Positions 10,133 through 23,258 of a stretch of DNA of 64,000 bases are shown in pieces. This DNA is from Suillus spraguei (lineage: Eukaryota > Basidiomycota > Agaricomycetes > Boletales > Suillaceae). The notes under the pieces are model-generated. The model made no database searches, was not told where the DNA came from, and saw only the letters and a program-made list of their open reading frames with translations. The stretch lies in the NCBI GenBank assembly GCA_016800925.1, contig JABCPU010000003.1:248001-312000 (forward strand), in the 5' to 3' direction. The position numbers and the translations under genes are program-made. Every line of letters starts with the position of its first letter. The first letter of the stretch is position 1.

Positions 10133-12631
10133 ATGGCGACAACAGCATTTGACCCCCAATCTGTGTTAAAGCTCGATGGGTATCTTGAGCCGTTCATCCC
10201 TGCTATCGCTCACCGTCACGAGCGCTTTCAGAAGTGGAAAGATACCATCGATCAATATGAGGGCGGGTATGAGAAATTCACTAGAGGGTTCGACAAAATG
10301 GGTTTCAACGTCAAGGAGAGCGGCGAGTTAGTCTATAGAGAGTGGGCACCAAATGCAACAGAGGCACATCTCATTGGCGACTTCAGTGAGTCCCATCCTT
10401 CACGCTGTCTTGTGTTATTGAAGCGTCGATTGTATATTCAGACCAGTGGAACAGGATGTCCCACCCTTTAAAAAAGAATGTGTTTGGTGTTTGGGAAATC
10501 ACACTCCCTCCCAAGGCTCCTGGGGTATGCGCAATACCTCATGACTCTAAGGTCAAAGTGAGTGTATATGATCCGAAGTGATATTTTTATTCTAAATTTA
10601 TCAGCTTTCTATGATCACACCATCTGGTGCTCGCATTGAGCGCATCCCTGCTTGGATCCAACGTGTCACCCAAGATTTGACCTTCTCTCCTGCCTATGAA
10701 GGACGTTTCTGGAATCCTTCTGCTTCAGAAAGATATCAGTTCAAAAACTCTCGCCCGCCGCAACCGAGAGCGATAAGAATATACGAGGCACATGTTGGAA
10801 TTTCAACTAGCGAACACCGCGTAGGTACATACAAAGAGTTCACGAAAGATACACTTCCGAGGATTCACTCTCTGGGTTACAACACCATCCAGCTTATGGC
10901 CATTATGGAGCATCCTTATTATGCATGTACGTGACAGGCCACCGTTCCGCGTCTCAATCTAAGTTTCCTCGTGCTAGCTTTTGGCTATCAGGTAACCAGC
11001 TTCTTCGCCGCAAGCTCTCGGTATGGCACTCCTGAGGAGCTGAGAGAGCTTGTCGACACCGCCCACGGTATGGGTATAACCGTTCTTCTGGATGTTGTAC
11101 ACTCGCATGCTTGCAAAAACGTCCTCGACGGCCTTAACGCATTTGATGGATCGGATCACCAATACTTCCACGAAGGCAGCAAAGGACGTCATGAGCTGTG
11201 GGACAGCAGACTTTTCAACTATGGGAGCCATGAAGTTCTAAGGTTTTTACTGAGCAATCTTCGCTTTTATATGGAGGAGTACAAGTTCGATGGTTTCCGG
11301 TTTGACGGTGTTACGAGTATGATGTATGTCCATCATGGTATCGGAACGGGTTTCTCAGGTGGCTACCCTGAATACTTTGGTCCGGGAGCAGATGAGGAAG
11401 CTATTGTGTACCTCATGCTGGTAAATATCGCATCGACGTCCCATTGATTTCGTTGCTAACAGCAATCTGAAGGCGAACGATGCGATGCATGCTCTTTATC
11501 CGTCTGTTATCACGATCGCAGAAGACGTTTCGGGCATGCCTCTGCTCTGCATCCCGTATCTCAAGGTGGTATTGGATTTGACTACCGCCTGTCAATGGCT
11601 ATCCCGGATATGTGGATAAAACTACTGAAGCACAAGACCGATGACGAATGGGATATGGATAATATCGTGCACACCCTTACAGACCGACGATACGGCGAGA
11701 AGAGCGTTGCGTACGCTGAAAGTCACGACCAGGCCCTGGTAGGAGACAAGACTCTGGCTTTCTGGTTAATGGACAAGGAAATGTGTAGGTTGTCTCTATC
11801 ATGTGTATCATAGGTGAATCGAACGCTCCCGCAGATACGCACATGTCGGATTTGACTCCGATGACGCCCATCATTGCGCGAGGTCTTTCTCTGCATAAAA
11901 TGATTCGGTGGGTAGCGTTGTCTGTGGCTGCACATGAATACTTACAGCTGCAGTCTTCTGGTTCACTCGCTCGGCGGAGAAGGCTACCTGAATTTTGAAG
12001 GCAATGAATTTGGACACCCAGAAGTAAGGAATGCAAAAATTTACATTTACCCCCTCACATTTACTTGTCCAGTGGCTTGACTTTCCTCGAGAAGGAAACA
12101 ACAACTCCTTCCAGCATGCCCGAAGACAGTGGAACATTGTAGATGACCCAGTCCTTCGGTACCGATACCTGAATGACTTCGACGCTGCAATGAACAACTT
12201 GGAAGAAGAGTACAAATGGCTTTCAGCTCCTCAGGTTAGGGTCTGATATGACACGATAGATATTTATTGAAGCTGACTTATATCAATAAAAGGCATACGT
12301 CTCTCTTAAACACGGGGGTGACAAGATGATCGCTTATGAACGATCTGGCCTTCTTTTTGTCTTTAACTTCCACCCCACTAAGTCCTTCACGGATTATCGT
12401 GTTGGCATCGATGAAGCAGGAGAATATCGCATCATCCTTACCAGCGACGAAAAGAAATTCGGCGGATTCGAGAATATTTCATGTGGCGGCAAGTTCACTA
12501 CAACACCAACGGAATGGAACGGGAGGAAGAATTGGCTGCAGGTACGACCTCATCCTACCGCATTGGGACCTGACTTCAATCGATCATAGATCTACATACC
12601 CTCCAGAACTTGCTTAGTACTGGGGAAATAA
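10133..12631 (+). CDS. GLC3: 1,4-alpha-glucan (glycogen) branching enzyme, GH13, with an apparent one-base frame break
   Basis: Transfers segments of alpha-1,4-glucan chains to create alpha-1,6 branches in glycogen. Exons give the N-terminal region ([14 protein letters not shown]), the CBM48 region ([20 protein letters not shown]) and the GH13 barrel: [45 protein letters not shown] (nucleophile Asp), [10 protein letters not shown] (acid/base Glu), [13 protein letters not shown] and [20 protein letters not shown]. The protein ends with a short exon to the stop at 12629-12631. Between SGMP and [15 protein letters not shown] the frame shifts by one base near 11550, with no intron possible there. 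Taken literally this truncates the enzyme. Everything else is intact, so either a base was lost in the assembly or the break is recent. Confidence 0.92.
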
Positions 12632-12928
12632 AATAGCTGGCTCATTCAGTGATGTCTAACTCGGAAGTCCAGTTGGGATTTGAATGATGATTCATTTATG
12701 ATCTATGGATAACACTTATGTATACAATTCAAATTTTCTGTGTCCAGTATCCGCTATGATATGCTGTGTGCAACCACCACTACTACATAGGATGGGCGAA
12801 AGTACGGCGGACCCAATAGGCTGTTTTTGAGTATTTTTCGCACATCGTAAGGTAGAGGAAGTCATTCTCACCACGTCTTCGGAGTCTTATCCTGAACGTT
12901 ACTAAACGCAGGAACTTTCACTTCTGTC

Positions 12929-15900
12929 ATGGACGAAAAGTGCTTTCACGTCGATGATAAATCAGCGCAATGGGCCATTCCGATTCCCGTTACACACCAA
13001 CCAGTTGTCACCTCTCCCCGCAAGAAATGGGGGCGCCGTCTTGCTATCTTACTCGCTTTCTTGTGCATAGTCCATTTTTTGAGCGATGTTAAGCGTCCTC
13101 GCCATAATGGACATGATGAACAAGATCATGAAATGCTGGATGCGCTGATGCGGGGTCACGCTCCAAAGAAAGGTAGTTCTCTCAGAGGCAAGAAAGCGGA
13201 GCAGCTGTTCTTGTACGTCAGTACTGCTTTCTCAAAATCATATCAAAGAATCTAACTTTGCCCAGGTCCGTACCTGATACAGACAGTGCCATTGCTGCAT
13301 CCCGAGTCTATGCGGGCAAGCCCCATATGGCCGGGAGCGAAGGTGATTTTAACACTTCAAAATATTTCCTTGCGCACCTACAGGAAGAGCTTCAAATTGG
13401 TCACTCATCTTGCAACATCCCACTGTACTCAGCCGGTTCTCACGAATCTCGCGAGGCAACGTTATCAATTTCATCCCTCGACAAACCAAAGGCTTGGATT
13501 GACGTTTATTACCCTATTCTAAACAGCCCCTTGGATCGTAGCCTGGAGATTCTCGGAGACGACGGGAACCCCGTTTGGTCAGCTGAGCTCGAAGAGGTCG
13601 CCGATGAAACTGATCCTTATGCCTTCAAGTCCGCGAATGCCGTCCCGACGTGGCATGGCATTAGCAGAGGGGGGCAAGCTGAAGGGAAGCTGATTTATGC
13701 ACACTATGGAAGGCAAAAGGATTTCGATGCGCTCGTAGAAGCTGGTTTGTAATTAACTGTTCGTGGAGAGTTTGCTTTTGATGTTCTACACACAAAGGTG
13801 TTGACTTCAGTGGAAAGATTGTCCTCGCTCGCTATGGCGGTATTTTCAGGGGTTTAAAGGTCCGCTGTCATGAGTCCTATTGATCCTGTGTCTATTTTGA
13901 CTAATATAACTTCGATAGATCAAACGAGCTCAAGAGCTTGGTGCTGCCGCTGTTCTGGTTTACTCAGACCCTCGTGATGATGGCACAGTGACAGTGGAAA
14001 ACGGATATGTCCCGTGCGTCTGATTTCGTACTTCAAAGCTGTGTCTCTAAGTTGCTGTACAGCTACCCACACGGGCCTGCACGCAACCCAACTTCTGTGC
14101 AACGCGGTTCCGTGCAATTCTTGTCGTTGTATCCCGGGGATCCCTCAACTCCTGGGTACCCCTCGTATGAAAATAGCACGAGAATTGATGGAGGAAGCAA
14201 ACCGACAATCCCGAGTTTACCAATTTCTTGGGCCAATGCCGAAGTCCTTCTGAGACACTTGGAGGATGGTCACGAGGGCCCTACCGTTCGTCTTGTGAAC
14301 AATGGTAAGGCTGCATTCAGTCTTCCATTACTACACCCTCACTCTTTCATAGTGGACGAAAAGGTTACCCCCATCTGGAACGTGATGGGTGTTATTCCTG
14401 GCCACGTCAAGAGTGAAGTAGTTGTGATAGGTGCCCACCGAGATGGTGAGTACTTACGGTCAGTTATTATTCCTGCGCAGATTGATATTTTCCAGCTTGG
14501 GTAACGGGAGCAAGCGATCCATCCTCAGGCACTGTGTCTCTTTCAGAGGTGGTTCGTGGCTTTGGGGCCCTATTAAAGGAAGGATGGAGTCCCTTGAGGA
14601 CAATTCTTATTACAAGCTGGGATGGTGAAGAGGTAAGATTATCTTCCATTCAGCTGATTTCACCATGCTCAAATAAGTATTCCATGCAGTTCGGATTGGT
14701 TGGCAGCACAGAATGGGGCGAAGATTTCTCAGAGTGGATCAAGAATCATGTCGTGGCTTACGTTAACATGGGTATGAAGAACTGTTTTGTAACGTTCTCT
14801 GTGCACTTAATCTCAACTTTCATGTTCAGATACTTCTGTATCAGGCTCCCGTCTGAAAGCTGCAGGATCTCCCTTACTTTCACATCTCCTCCGTGAAACG
14901 GCGGAGCAGATTCCCCACCCTACCTCTGAGGATCGAAGCCTTTGGGACGCTCGCGGAGACTCTGGAACACTTTTCGGCGAGCATATAAATGCGGAAATTG
15001 TTGCGATGCATGAAGATGAACTTTGGGCAGCTGATAGTATCGGAGTGAGTCCCTTAGGATCCGGGAGTGATTATACCGTCTTTTTGCAATACCATGGTGT
15101 AAGTAAATGGATAGCGAAGTATGTTTTCACGGCTTACACCTGACTGATGATACTAGGTGCCAAGTACAGACGGTGGATTCACCTCGACACTACACGATCC
15201 TGTGTATCACTATCACTCAATTTTTGACTCTCAGTATTGGCAAGAGCTATACGGTGATCCTGGTTTTTCTCGCCATGTGAGTACTTCTTGGCTTGCTACC
15301 AGCTCACATGAGCTTCATATTCGTAGATTGCAATCGCCAAACATACTGGCCTACAAGTGCTTCGTCTGTCTGGAGACATTATTTTACCGTTCAACACTAC
15401 ACATTACTCCATTGAGTTGGAATCATACCTCGACAAGTATGTACACTTGGCTTCCCTGCAGGTGATTTATAGTTGACTGGGGATCTTCAGAGTTGTTTCT
15501 ATTGCAGTTGCTGGTTCCTATGACGTCGATCTATCTCCTCTCCGAAAGTCCCTTCATGCTTTACAGAGTGCCAGTTTGGAGCTGGACTCTGCAAAGGCCA
15601 AGGCGGAGCGCAGACTCCGTAAGATCCTCAAGCGATTGAAAAAGAGGCATACTATATGCCACAAGATCCGTCGCAAGATTCACGAGGCTAGCTGCAAATT
15701 CAAGAAGGTGTTTGGAAAGTACAAATGCGAACCGAAAGACAAGCATGAAGACACGGAGAGAGAACACTCTCGTAGGCAAGTCTCTTCGCATTCTTGGTGG
15801 ATAACAGCTCACAGACAATTCCTTCAGACAACCCAGTAAACACCTTCTCAAAGCTATTCAACGCGTGCAAGCTGTGAATAAGCGATTGATCGCCTTTGAA

Positions 15901-16162
15901 CGTAGTTTCATATCGAAAGACGGTATTAAGGATCGTGAGTGGTACAAGCACTTGGGTGTAGCCCCTGGCAAATGGTTAGGTGAGTGTCATCCCCTTCTTC
16001 ACCTGTAACAAATGTTTAGCATCACTCGAAGGCTATGGCGCCACCACTTTTCCGGGGATCACTGAGGCACTTACTATGGACAAAAATGCAACCACTGCTG
16101 CCTATGAAGCGGGGAGATTGAAAGTACTGATCGATGACCTTGTTGAGACTATTCGCCTGTGA
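12929..16162 (+). CDS. M28 metallopeptidase of the glutamate carboxypeptidase II / transferrin receptor type (Vps70-like)
   Basis: A type II membrane protein with an extracytoplasmic zinc-peptidase fold. A single membrane anchor (RLAILLAFLCIVHFL, about residues 36-50) follows a short cytosolic tail. Next come a PA domain (KIVLARYGGIFRGLKI, GAAAVLVYSDPRDDG, PSVQRGSV-like segment) and the peptidase core. All expected metal and catalytic residues are visible: AHRDAWVTGASDPSSGT, SWDGEEFGL, AYVNMD and the late His in HYHSIFDS. The C-terminal dimerisation domain ends with GATTFPGITEAL, as in human PSMA. The start at 12929 is the first ATG with the anchor. Within the dimerisation domain lies an unusual Lys/Arg- and Cys-rich stretch (about 15.58-15.76 kb). 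Introns are numerous and phase-consistent. The substrate cannot be inferred. Confidence 0.9.
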
Positions 16163-16420
16163 ATTTAGATCATGACATCAGAAATCCCGTACACATTATG
16201 ACCGGGTCTCCTAGGACTTGTGATATTCTTTCAGTCTCTTTGTTCGTTACATAATTAGAGCATATTCACAAGTATTTGGACCACCAGTGAAAATCCGAGA
16301 TGTATTTTGCTGGTAACCGCGTGTGACTCCGACAGGTAATATATTTTGCCCACAGTTGCCACGCGCGTTCTGCCCAGACTAGTGCCTGCAAGGCCAAGCC
16401 TGCCATACACTGGCACTTGA

Positions 16421-18537
16421 ATGTCTACCAACACTGAGTCGGCAACTTGGACGGGCGCGAGAAATTCTCTTTCCATACTTGCCGTGAGCGTTGCGCTTTC
16501 GTTGTTTACGACTGCCTACGAAAAGTCTGTCATCCCGCTGTTTGCCAGTGTTCCAACTCTAAAATACCTTGGTCACATCGTGCATACGAGCACAGCGTTT
16601 GCCGTTATTACTCCAAATCTCTCGAGTTCAAAAATCATCTTGATTCTCGGCTGTCTGCTTCTTCTAGCACCCCACACCTCTTATTGGATCAGTGTTCATG
16701 CTGCTAGGTTCCGGGATCCTATTTACAGTCCCCTCATCACCCATGCCCTTGTATTGGCTCCTCTTGTCTACTTCTCAGTGTCTTTGGCGATGAGCGTTGA
16801 CGTGAGTTTCCGCCTGGCCTGTCCCGGGAAGAACTGTTGCACATGTACACTGAGCTCACATCCCGTTCACCACTTTCTAGCCTACTTTGGCCCTAATAGT
16901 ACTTGCTGCCAATGCGTTACAGCTTCGACCACTATTAATGTTGCTATTCAGTGCAGTATCATTAGACGCTACGAACACTGTTATTGTACGTGGCAGCTGC
17001 AAATTTTATAACATCTTCCCATTAATAAATACATCCATCCAGTTCACTGCATTAGGATGTGTATGCCTTGTCGTGTATAGTGGGATTCAAGTTGATGTAG
17101 GCAGACGTAGCGCCCATTCAAATTCCCGAAACACTCGATCTACAGTGGTCTTCAGTGTGATTCCCTTAATCTTTACTGCGCTTTTAAGTCTCAATCCAGT
17201 CCTCCGATCCCCGACGCTCGTAGATTCCATTGTTACACCATACAACAGTCCAACATATCCTCTCCGCATCCTGAATTCAACCCAGTCCAAGACTGGCATT
17301 GTAGTGGTTGGCGAGATATTACCTCCAGCTGACAGGAGCTCGATTCCCCTTCACTCTATCCGCTACCTTCGAGTATCTCACTCGTTGTTGGGAGGTGTAT
17401 GGATCGGAGACCAAGCGGCCACAATCGACAGCTTTCCTCCGTTAACTGACCAAGATGGTACTCCTTTAGGAGATTCGATCTACAGCGCATTCGTTCTTCA
17501 GGAGGCAGTGCGACTTGTCAGTGGTACCCCCCAAGGAACGAAGGGAGACCGCAATCATGCACTTATAATGTAGGTGGTGAGCTTGGTTGATGCGCTAGCA
17601 GGAGTGACGACTTTGACAAACAGCGGTCTTGGCACCGGTATCTCCGCAAATGCATTCGCCCAACATGGCATGGCGACAACTATTGTTGAAATCGATCCTG
17701 CTGTTTATGATGCTGCACGCCAGTATTTTGGCCTATCGGATCCCGGTATCAATAATGTGTTTCTGCAAGATGCGAGAGGATGGGTCAGAAGCAGAAGAGC
17801 TATGGCAGAAGCTGAAGACCCCTCCGTGATCAAGTATGACGTTGTCGTCCATGATTGCTTCTCTGGTGGGGGAGTGCCTGAACATCTCTTCTCCATTGAG
17901 TTTTGGAATGATCTCAAGGCCATCCTAAGTCCAGAAGGTGTCGTTGCAGTGGTAAGCAGTTTCAGACATTGTGTTCGCCTTATCTTATGTTGTTCGGACA
18001 GAACTTTGCTGGAAAACTTGCATCCGACTCATCGCAAGCAATACTGGTCACTTTACTGCGAGCCTTTGTGCAATGTAGAGCCTTCCATGACCGTATTGAG
18101 CCCATTTCCCAGGAAGAGTTTCACACTCATTTCGTTAATATTGTGAGCCCCCTTTGATTTAGGACCCCACAGTATTGGAACTTTGAATCTGATAATTACG
18201 GAATAGGTCTTCTTTTGTTCTCCATCTCCAGCGCCACTCATATTCCGACCTGCGGTCGAAGAGGACTATCTTCACTCATATCTTCGCCGTCACATTCTAT
18301 CCAGTCTTGATGAACGGGAAATTAATCACGCTCAAATTAGAGACAACTCTATTTGGTCCGCGGCCACGGAAGAAAAGTTCGTTCTGACCGATGCGCATAA
18401 CGCGTTGAACACGTGGCAGGAAGAAGAAGCACTTGAACATTGGAAACGTGAGTTGCATTCGTTTTCCATAGGTTGCTCTGATGTGTTGTATAGTTATGAG
18501 GGAGATAATACCAGACGTGGTATGGGAGACTTATTGA
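16421..18537 (+). CDS. Membrane protein with a C-terminal spermidine-synthase-like Rossmann domain
   Basis: The N-terminal half holds about six to seven hydrophobic helices (for example SLSILAVSVALSLFTTAYEK, IILILGCLLLLAP, HALVLAPLVYFSVSLAMSV, VVFSVIPLIFTALLSL). The C-terminal half is a spermine/spermidine-synthase-type Rossmann fold. After an intron through it is removed, the nucleotide-binding motif reads HALIIGLGTGISANAF. It is followed by TTIVEIDPAVYDAARQYFGL and VVVHDCFSGGGVPEHLFS. The gene ends with FVLTDAHNAL and LMREIIPDVVWETY, stop at 18535. The family is widespread in filamentous fungi and is usually annotated as a polyamine synthase-like or SAM-dependent transferase. It is not the classic cytosolic Spe3/Spe4, and its substrate is unknown. 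The frame is coherent throughout. Confidence 0.85.
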
Positions 18538-21500
18538 GGGTGGCGACATAATATTATTGCCATATCTTGTATGAAAGTCACAGGTGCTGAATCAAGTTGC
18601 CCTATCTCTCGATGCTTGGGAACAGCTTCGAGTTCAACCTGACAACAGGCGGAGAACGGGAGTTATGAGTGTGAGGATCAAGAACGTTTCACAGCTTATC
18701 GTGCAACCCTATGCAGACTCCGAGGATCGAAAATGAAGCTGGCTAATCACTTGATTGATTCCCCTGTGTGTGCACAGCGTAGCTCCACTTGGAAGATCGG
18801 AAGGAGTGAGGACATAATTGACGTGCACGTATGCGGCAACCGCAGTCCAGTGCAAGCAGTACATGTGGGCCTTTCCATACAATCATTACGTTACCCATCT
18901 TGGCTCATGATACCAAGATATGCGACATTTAGCTATGAGAGGCTATGAGAAACTTGGTCCGCAAATTGTGCACAACATCCATAGTATCCAGCGCTTATGT
19001 GTATGTTGCAATTAGATTGCTATGTGATCATGGTTCAGATTCTTATAGGTTCGTCTGATATATTTCTGACAACAGACGGTTAAGGTTTAGTCTCCTCTAG
19101 GCAAGCTACAGCAGGAGCAGGACAAACGTTGCTTCTATATTGTAGTTGAGGCTGCGCGCTGTCTTGTATGATGACTTTCGATCTCGGGGTTTGACAGTTT
19201 TCCATCATATAATGCCAAGAATGTCATTGTCACGGCTTCAAGCTTGAACGTTCAGAACGTTGACAATCGATAATTGCCAAGAACATTTTAACCGCTGCCA
19301 TTGAGCCCCACTATACTGCAGTGTTTAGGTCTCCCAGGTCGTAAGGATTGAACTTTTGCCTCCAAGAGGCAAACGTCTAGGTATTTATCTTCCCTGGGTC
19401 AATGAAGTGTGTATTGCGATGTCGGTTCACCCTCCCCTGGTCTTAGCTATCTTGCGGCAATCCAACCTGCACTGATTGACACCATGATCGGGTATACTTT
19501 TACGGTTATACTCATACCCCTCCTCATTGCAATGTTTTACTTCTCGCACAAACATTACGGAGAAAGTCCATATTCATCCTCAATGATTTAAATGTGTACC
19601 TCGCATTTTCTGTCGGCATAATGGGACAGTAGAGCTGTAAGTATCTTTAAAGCTCCCTTCCTGTGCAGAAATTAAAATCTCTGGACAGGTTAAGATCATG
19701 CTATCATCAACACGTCCATACCGTGTTTCCTATGATATAGTCATGGGCCCTTGGGGCGGTCCAAACCATCCTCGTTGATACCATCCTGCTCTTCTGCATT
19801 TTATCTGCCAAGATACCACATGACAACGCCTTGTAGTGTTAGCTTCACTGCCCAAACTGCTCAAAGTTCAAAGTTGTCCGTGTCATCAATTTCGTTTTTA
19901 GCGGCTCTGATGAGAGCGGCCAAAGGACCCAATTTGAAAGCAACTTTGGCAACCCCGTGCATGTGGGTAATAGCTCTGTACATACCTCAAGATTGAGTGG
20001 TTCGCGCAGCTCGTGGATAATATGTGAAGTAGACGTCTCTGATCTTTTTATTGGAACTCACGTATAAAATCCTTTAGATATGCGTCCTCTGTATTCCTCT
20101 GGACACTCTGGTCAAAGCGGAAAAATAAGTATGATTCCATCACGGGCGATGTCAAGCGTAAATTTTAATTGCATCTTCGGAGACCTCGACTCCAGTTTCG
20201 TTCGGAATGAGACTCCAAACGCTATTTTGGATCGCGCTTTCACCATTTCAGCGCTCTTTTCGGTTGCCCAGATCATTGTCATTTACCGCGGAGTAGACCC
20301 GGTGGTCATCAATCAAATAATACGTCGTTTTTGCAACAGTCTGGGCGGACTCAGTCAACGGACAGGTCGAATGCCAAATCACCTGCGGATGTCGAAAAAT
20401 CTGTGATGCATTTTTGCCACTCGTGGTACCTATTCAACCCACGACGAATTACATAGTACAATCTATCAACTTCCGGCAATATGTGGTCGTCAAGATTCCA
20501 TTGATGATGAATTCGGAACAAGTGACTCGGAGATAAATGGTTCGCTTGCATCTCCTCCAGCTTTGGGTCTTTATTAAATTTGCGTTCGACAGGCTCTTCG
20601 TCGAAGTAAAAGCAGGTTCGAGCTAAGTAGGTCTGTGTGGTGCGCCAGCCGCCCCCCATCTCCATCGACGTCCTTCCGATGGCCTTCATCGAAGAATGAT
20701 TGCGTTAACCAGTCGCATACCCAAACAGCGAGGATCTTGCTATATGACTTTAAGTGCAAAAAGCAATCTGGGTACCTAAATGATCGATCCTCATTCCTAT
20801 CCGTGGCGGTTGCATGGGGATCATGTCCTTATGCAATAAGTCATGCTTCTATGTAATTATGACAAGTTTCCGATTGAAAGCATTTTATGTAGTGATAACG
20901 ATCCGGATACGAAATCATCTTCTAGTGAGCCTCACTGGCGATCAGACAAGGCTACAGGAGTCATAGGAAGTACTGACGTAAAAAGTTGTTCAGTTGTTCA
21001 GGCACGATGATGATCGTCACGAAAATTTTGAAATACGAATAGGGAGTAGGGAGGCTTCTCCTTGCTAGCTTATCCCTTCAGTCAGAGTCTCTGAGCTGTT
21101 TACCCTTACTCATGAGCTTGACATCTTTATACCAAAGACAGTCTTAGATCCCGATGGTACATAGTACACTCAGCTGTATTATTTAGCTGAACGCAGTTAA
21201 AGAGCGCAGTCGAGGCTAGGCAATATAAATCATCACTTCGTAAGAATCAGACAACACCTCATCATCAACTGCGTTTAAACACCAAACTCATCAGGATCAA
21301 GTAAGAGATAACGACTACATCAGCTCACCGTGCTGTCAACTTATCGATACTGTCTCGTGCGTAGAAGCAACTAATCCAGGCCCAGGCTTGCTCGGTTGGG
21401 AGGAGTGCACAGTTGGCAGCTCGGACAAAAAGCTCATAAATAGTGGCTGACAAGTATCGTCTTGCCTCAATTGGAGCGGCGGCGAATGCCGAGCTGGGGA

Positions 21501-21687
21501 GGTCAGCACGAGGGTCAGCATAACTAGAAGTCCCGGTCAACACGTAGGTCTTAAGTGACTACGTAGCCAATTTGAAGTTCCTTCGCTGCCTTCTAACCAA
21601 TACCAGTAAACTATTTCAGCCAATCAAATGCTTGTCCTAAGACCATTTATGGGCCAAGTCGTGTTCCGTGCAGCCCGTCCGCGTTTC
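18538..21687. other. 3.15-kb stretch without an intact gene; possible membrane-protein remnant
   Basis: No complete gene could be assembled here on either strand. At 19.43-19.86 kb on the + strand, short hydrophobic open segments (GYTFTVILIPLLIAMFYF; then LGAVQTILVDTILLFCIL) are separated by stops. They resemble transmembrane helices of basidiomycete DUF6533/DUF6534-type proteins, so this may be a decayed copy. A 113-residue open frame on the - strand (20351-20689) has no family I recognise. A TATA-like AATATAAAT lies at about 21.22 kb, followed by a TC/CA-rich tract, but no gene obviously starts behind it. Confidence 0.35.
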
Positions 21688-23029
21688 ATGGCTGCATTCA
21701 GACACAATAGTACACTTGCCGAGGTTGGTTGCACTTTGCCCGCGTTTTAGTGAAATGCTTAACCTGGCAACTTGCAGGATGTTCGATCGGATTCAACTTT
21801 CAGGATACCCCTCATTGACTTCGCAGCTTATAAACAAGCCACCTCATTGGCTGAGAAGCGTTGCATCGCGGATGACATTGTAAACGGATTCAAAGAAGTT
21901 GGCTTTGTGTACTTAACTGGCCATGTGATTGAACCCGAGACGGTCGAGCGCGTATTCCAGAAGGCTAGTATTCGCATTTCATAATCGGTGAGTAGGATGG
22001 ACGTTCGTAACTAATTGTGATCCAGAGTGCAGAGTTCTTTCAATTACCCGAGGAGACCAAGGCAAGACTGGCATGGGACGACCCTAAGGCTAACGCGGAT
22101 ATGTTCAAGTTGGCCGTGAGCGTGTCGCCACTGCTTCACTCAATGCAGCCGAGATCGCTGCACTACGCATAAAGGCTCCAGACACTAAGGAATCTATGGA
22201 AATTGGACGCGAAAATCATCCGACGTTCAGTAACAAGTGGCCTCAGGAAACTGAAGTACCTGAGTTTAAGCAGACGATGCTCCACTTTTTCCAGGTGTGT
22301 GCACGCTGAGATATGCACATAGTGGTACAGTGATTTGACCGTGAGTCTTTGTTACTGTAGACTTGCCATGAGGTGCATACTATGGTCATGAAGTCGATTG
22401 CGTTAGGTCTTGACCTTCCCGAAGATTTCTTCGACAATAAGATTGATCGTCAGGACCATAACTTACGGCTTTTGTCCTATCCTCCTATTCGAACTTCTTT
22501 ACTTTTAGGCGATGGTCAAGCTAGGGCTGGTTCTCACACAGGCGAGTTCGTTCTTTTTCAGTGACACTCATCGAATTTGACTTGTTTTGTCTCTTAGATT
22601 ATGGAACTTTGACGCTCTTGTTCCAGGATTCCATCGGTGGTTTAGAGGTCCAGAACCCCCATACTAAGCATTATCAACCCGCTTCACCTATTGTTTGTTT
22701 TCTTCAACTCAGCTTGCTCTTCGAGTCTTTAACCCCCTATCCCATAGCCCGGAACAATTGTTGTCAACGCTGGGGACCTTTTGGCGCGCTGGAGCAACGA
22801 TGCCTTACGTTCAACTCTCCATCGTGTAGTTGCCCCGCCTGCAATAAAGATCAACGCTACCGAAGGCATGACGCCCGCACGGCAGTCAATTGCATTCTTC
22901 TGCAACCCGAATTTCGATGCTACCATCGAGAGCTTGCCCAGTTGCACAAGCACATCCAATCCAAGCAAATATCCTCCGCTCACTACAGAGCAATACATCG
23001 TAGGACGTTTGGCAGCTACTTATTCATGA
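21688..23029 (+). CDS. 2-oxoglutarate/Fe(II)-dependent dioxygenase (isopenicillin N synthase-like), with an apparent one-base frame break
   Basis: A non-haem iron oxygenase; the substrate is unknown. I propose a 36-nt first exon at 21688 (MAAFRHNSTLAE) spliced to DVRSDSTFRIPLIDFAAYKQ, the DIOX_N start. GFKEVGFVYLTGH and FFQLPEETKARLAWDDPKAN follow. Near 22094 the frame jumps by one base to GYVQVGRERVATASLNAAE; relatives read ANRGYV here, so a C appears to be missing. The iron ligands are the H and D of SHTDYGTLTLLF, where the D is split by an intron with a GC donor, and the distal His of TLHRVVAPP. The 2OG-binding R-x-S is in PARQSIAFF. The stop is at 23027. Dioxygenases of this type are common and diverse in basidiomycetes. 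Confidence 0.87.
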
Positions 23030-23258
23030 GAATATGCTCAAAGGCGAAATTCTGATAAATATTGTATAGTATTGATGGTGCAGGCAGTGAAATACATTAC
23101 GATTGGTATGCAGGGTGGTATCTAGATAGCCCAGTATGTATGCAAGAAAGTATCGTTGGGTGCATAGTTCATGAATAAGAGCATGTATACACAGCAAAGC
23201 GGGTGAAATGCAATATGGTGCAATCGATATTTGACATCTGGACGACCGCCAAATTATA

